Shown piece by piece: positions 4,384 through 5,976 of a stretch of DNA of 5,976 bases. Each line of letters starts with the position of its first letter. The first letter of the stretch is position 1. The notes below the pieces were generated by a model. It was given only the letters and a program-made list of their open reading frames with translations. It was not told the origin of the DNA and did not search any database. Source of the stretch: Spirochaetales bacterium (GTDB taxonomy: Bacteria > Spirochaetota > Spirochaetia > B11-G9). The stretch spans positions 1 to 5,976 of the forward strand of contig JALTGJ010000486.1 in the NCBI GenBank assembly GCA_027077185.1, written 5' to 3'. A program made the position numbers and the translations under genes.

Positions 4384-5976
4384 TTAAAAATCATTATCAC
4401 CGGCAATTTTAACAAGACCGGCATACTTCGGAATAAACTGTGCAGTTCTTCCAGACTCAAATTTTACTATAACAATAACTTCATTTCCATTATACCATTC
4501 TTTTATTACCTGACCCGCCCCATAATCATCATGATAAATAAATGTACCCGGTGGAAAATCATTTTTTTTGTAAACTTCTAAATTTGATACCTCTGACCCA
4601 ACTATAAATTCATTGGGAATATCATTTAAAAACCTGGAGGGTGTTTGAAAATTCAATTTACCCCATATTCTCCGCTGACGACAAGCTGTAAAATATATTT
4701 CCTTTTTAGCCCTTGTTATACTTACATAAAAGATACGCCGTTCTTCTTCCAGATCATCATCACTTTCATCAGGTCTTGAAGGAAACAAGCCCTCTTCCAT
4801 ACCTGCAATTATGACCCTGTCAAATTCCAAACCCTTTGTATTATGCATGGTTATTAGAGTTACACCTTTTTGAGAAGCAGGATCAATACCGGCAAGTCTG
4901 GACCGGTCAAGCTCCATGTCTTCAAGAAAAGCCAATAGACCATCTTTACCTTTTGGATATTGAGATGCTGCGTTTACCATTTCTTCAAGATTTTTTACCT
5001 TCTGGGTTAACGCTACTTCATCCTGAGCTCTGTGATATTCAAGAATACCGGAATCATGTATTGCTGTATTTGTAAATTCTCCAAGATCAATTTCTTCTGA
5101 TATATTATCAAGTTTGTTAAAAAGAACCACAAATTTTCCTAAACCTTCTGCAGCTCTTAAGGGCAGCTGATCAAGTACTCTTGTACAGCCTTCAATTAGA
5201 CTGCAGGAATCATTTATACTTCTGTCAATAATTTTACTTAAAGAAACTTTCCCAATTCCTTTTGAGGGCTTATTAATAATACGTCTAAAGGCAATTTCGT
5301 CAAATGGATTTAAAAACAGTGAGAACAGGGCAGTTACATCTTTAATTTCCTCTCTATCATAAAATTTCAACGAACCTACAATTTTATAAGGTATTTTATG
5401 ATTAAGAAAGTATGATTCAAAACTTAAGGACTGGGCATTTGTCCTGTACAGTATTGCTGTCCCGTCAAGATTACCATCTTTTAAAAGAGAAGCGCAATAC
5501 CGAGCCTCTTTTTCCTGGTTCTCTACAATTTTCACAACACCCTTTGGTCCGGCATCTTTATCTGTCCACAATTTTTTTCCAATTCGACTTCTATTCGAAC
5601 TAACAACTTTAGAAGCAATTTCCAAAATATTTCCTGTAGAGCGATAATTTTGTTCCAGTTTAATTATTTCCGCTCCTGGAAAACTTTTTGGAAAGGTAAG
5701 TATATTTTTTACTTCTGCTCCCCTAAAGCTGTAAATAGACTGATCATCATCACCTACAACACAAATGTAGTTTTTACCATTAAAAAGAAGTTTTAACAGT
5801 TCAAACTGGGCAATGTTGGAATCCTGATATTCATCAACAAGGATAACCTGGAATCTGTTCTGTATTCGATCTCTTACCTGCTCATTATCCCGGAGCAACT
5901 CAACAGAACGTAAAATAAGGTCGCCAAAATCGACACTGCCTACTTCCCTTAGTTTTTTTTCATAAGCTGTATAAAT
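4384..5976 (-). CDS. UvrD/PcrA-type ATP-dependent DNA helicase (N-terminus beyond the window)
   Basis: This is a superfamily 1A 3'-5' helicase for repair, replication restart and RecA-filament removal. The frame is open to the window edge, giving 530 residues. About 150-200 N-terminal residues including the Walker A motif are missing. A TTG at 5896-5898 is internal, because the family motif VDFGDLIL lies upstream of it in frame. Visible motifs, numbered from the edge, are II VDEYQD (47-52), III GDDDQSIYSFRG (75-86), IV QNYRST (109-114), V TMHNTKGLEFD (376-386) and VI EERRIFYVSITRAKK (411-425). The C-terminal Tudor-like domain (about 477-524, FIYHDDYGAGQV) is typical of PcrA/UvrD and argues against Rep. 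All ATPase residues in view are intact. It heads the cluster and may share a transcript with the next two genes. Confidence 0.95.
   Translation of the reverse strand: MYTAYEKKLREVGSVDFGDLILRSVELLRDNEQVRDRIQNRFQVILVDEYQDSNIAQFELLKLLFNGKNYICVVGDDDQSIYSFRGAEVKNILTFPKSFPGAEIIKLEQNYRSTGNILEIASKVVSSNRSRIGKKLWTDKDAGPKGVVKIVENQEKEARYCASLLKDGNLDGTAILYRTNAQSLSFESYFLNHKIPYKIVGSLKFYDREEIKDVTALFSLFLNPFDEIAFRRIINKPSKGIGKVSLSKIIDRSINDSCSLIEGCTRVLDQLPLRAAEGLGKFVVLFNKLDNISEEIDLGEFTNTAIHDSGILEYHRAQDEVALTQKVKNLEEMVNAASQYPKGKDGLLAFLEDMELDRSRLAGIDPASQKGVTLITMHNTKGLEFDRVIIAGMEEGLFPSRPDESDDDLEEERRIFYVSITRAKKEIYFTACRQRRIWGKLNFQTPSRFLNDIPNEFIVGSEVSNLEVYKKNDFPPGTFIYHDDYGAGQVIKEWYNGNEVIVIVKFESGRTAQFIPKYAGLVKIAGDNDF

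Noticed and set aside
5896..5898. TTG as the start of the helicase
   Set aside because: The same frame remains open to the window edge and encodes the conserved VDFGDLIL region upstream, so this is an internal leucine codon and the gene is cut by the window.

Overview
The window is about 6 kb of AT-rich bacterial DNA. Almost all of it is coded on the minus strand, so transcription runs from position 5976 towards position 185. The set of genes (a UvrD/PcrA helicase, ribosomal proteins L13 and S9, a RecX with an N-terminal extension domain, and an orphan response-regulator pair whose DNA-binding domain comes first) best suits a free-living or host-associated spirochaete. That assignment is inferred from gene content, gene order and base composition, not from a marker gene.

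Layout, read in the direction of transcription. First comes a helicase whose N-terminus lies beyond the right edge (4384-5976). Eleven bases later is a small protein that looks like a reduced, PLP-less class III aminotransferase (3578-4372), and overlapping its end is a 99-residue three-helix membrane protein (3289-3588). A 159-base gap precedes rplM-rpsI (3129 to 2291). recX (1678-2352) appears to begin inside rpsI. A 59-base gap holds a near-consensus sigma-70 promoter that drives two overlapping response-regulator genes: one with a MerR/excisionase-type HTH followed by a receiver (1007-1618), and one that is a receiver alone (651-1007). Then come a 136-base structured repeat (496-631), an acylphosphatase gene (185-463), and a shorter relative of the same repeat (124-174). 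The repeat lies between the convergent acylphosphatase gene and the 3' end of an unidentified plus-strand gene (1-99).

How the genes fit together: L13 and S9 are ribosome components. RecX (RecA modulator) and UvrD/PcrA (helicase that also removes RecA filaments) both act in recombination and repair and sit on either side of the ribosomal pair. The response-regulator pair has its own strong promoter and is probably a separate transcription unit with no kinase in view. The acylphosphatase is a lone housekeeping gene.

No phage, IS element, CRISPR array, tRNA or rRNA is visible, and most of the window is ordinary core genome. The parts most worth a second look are the two related palindromic repeats, whose inner stems differ but still pair, the aminotransferase-like protein without PLP-site residues together with its coupled membrane protein, and the HTH-first response-regulator pair.
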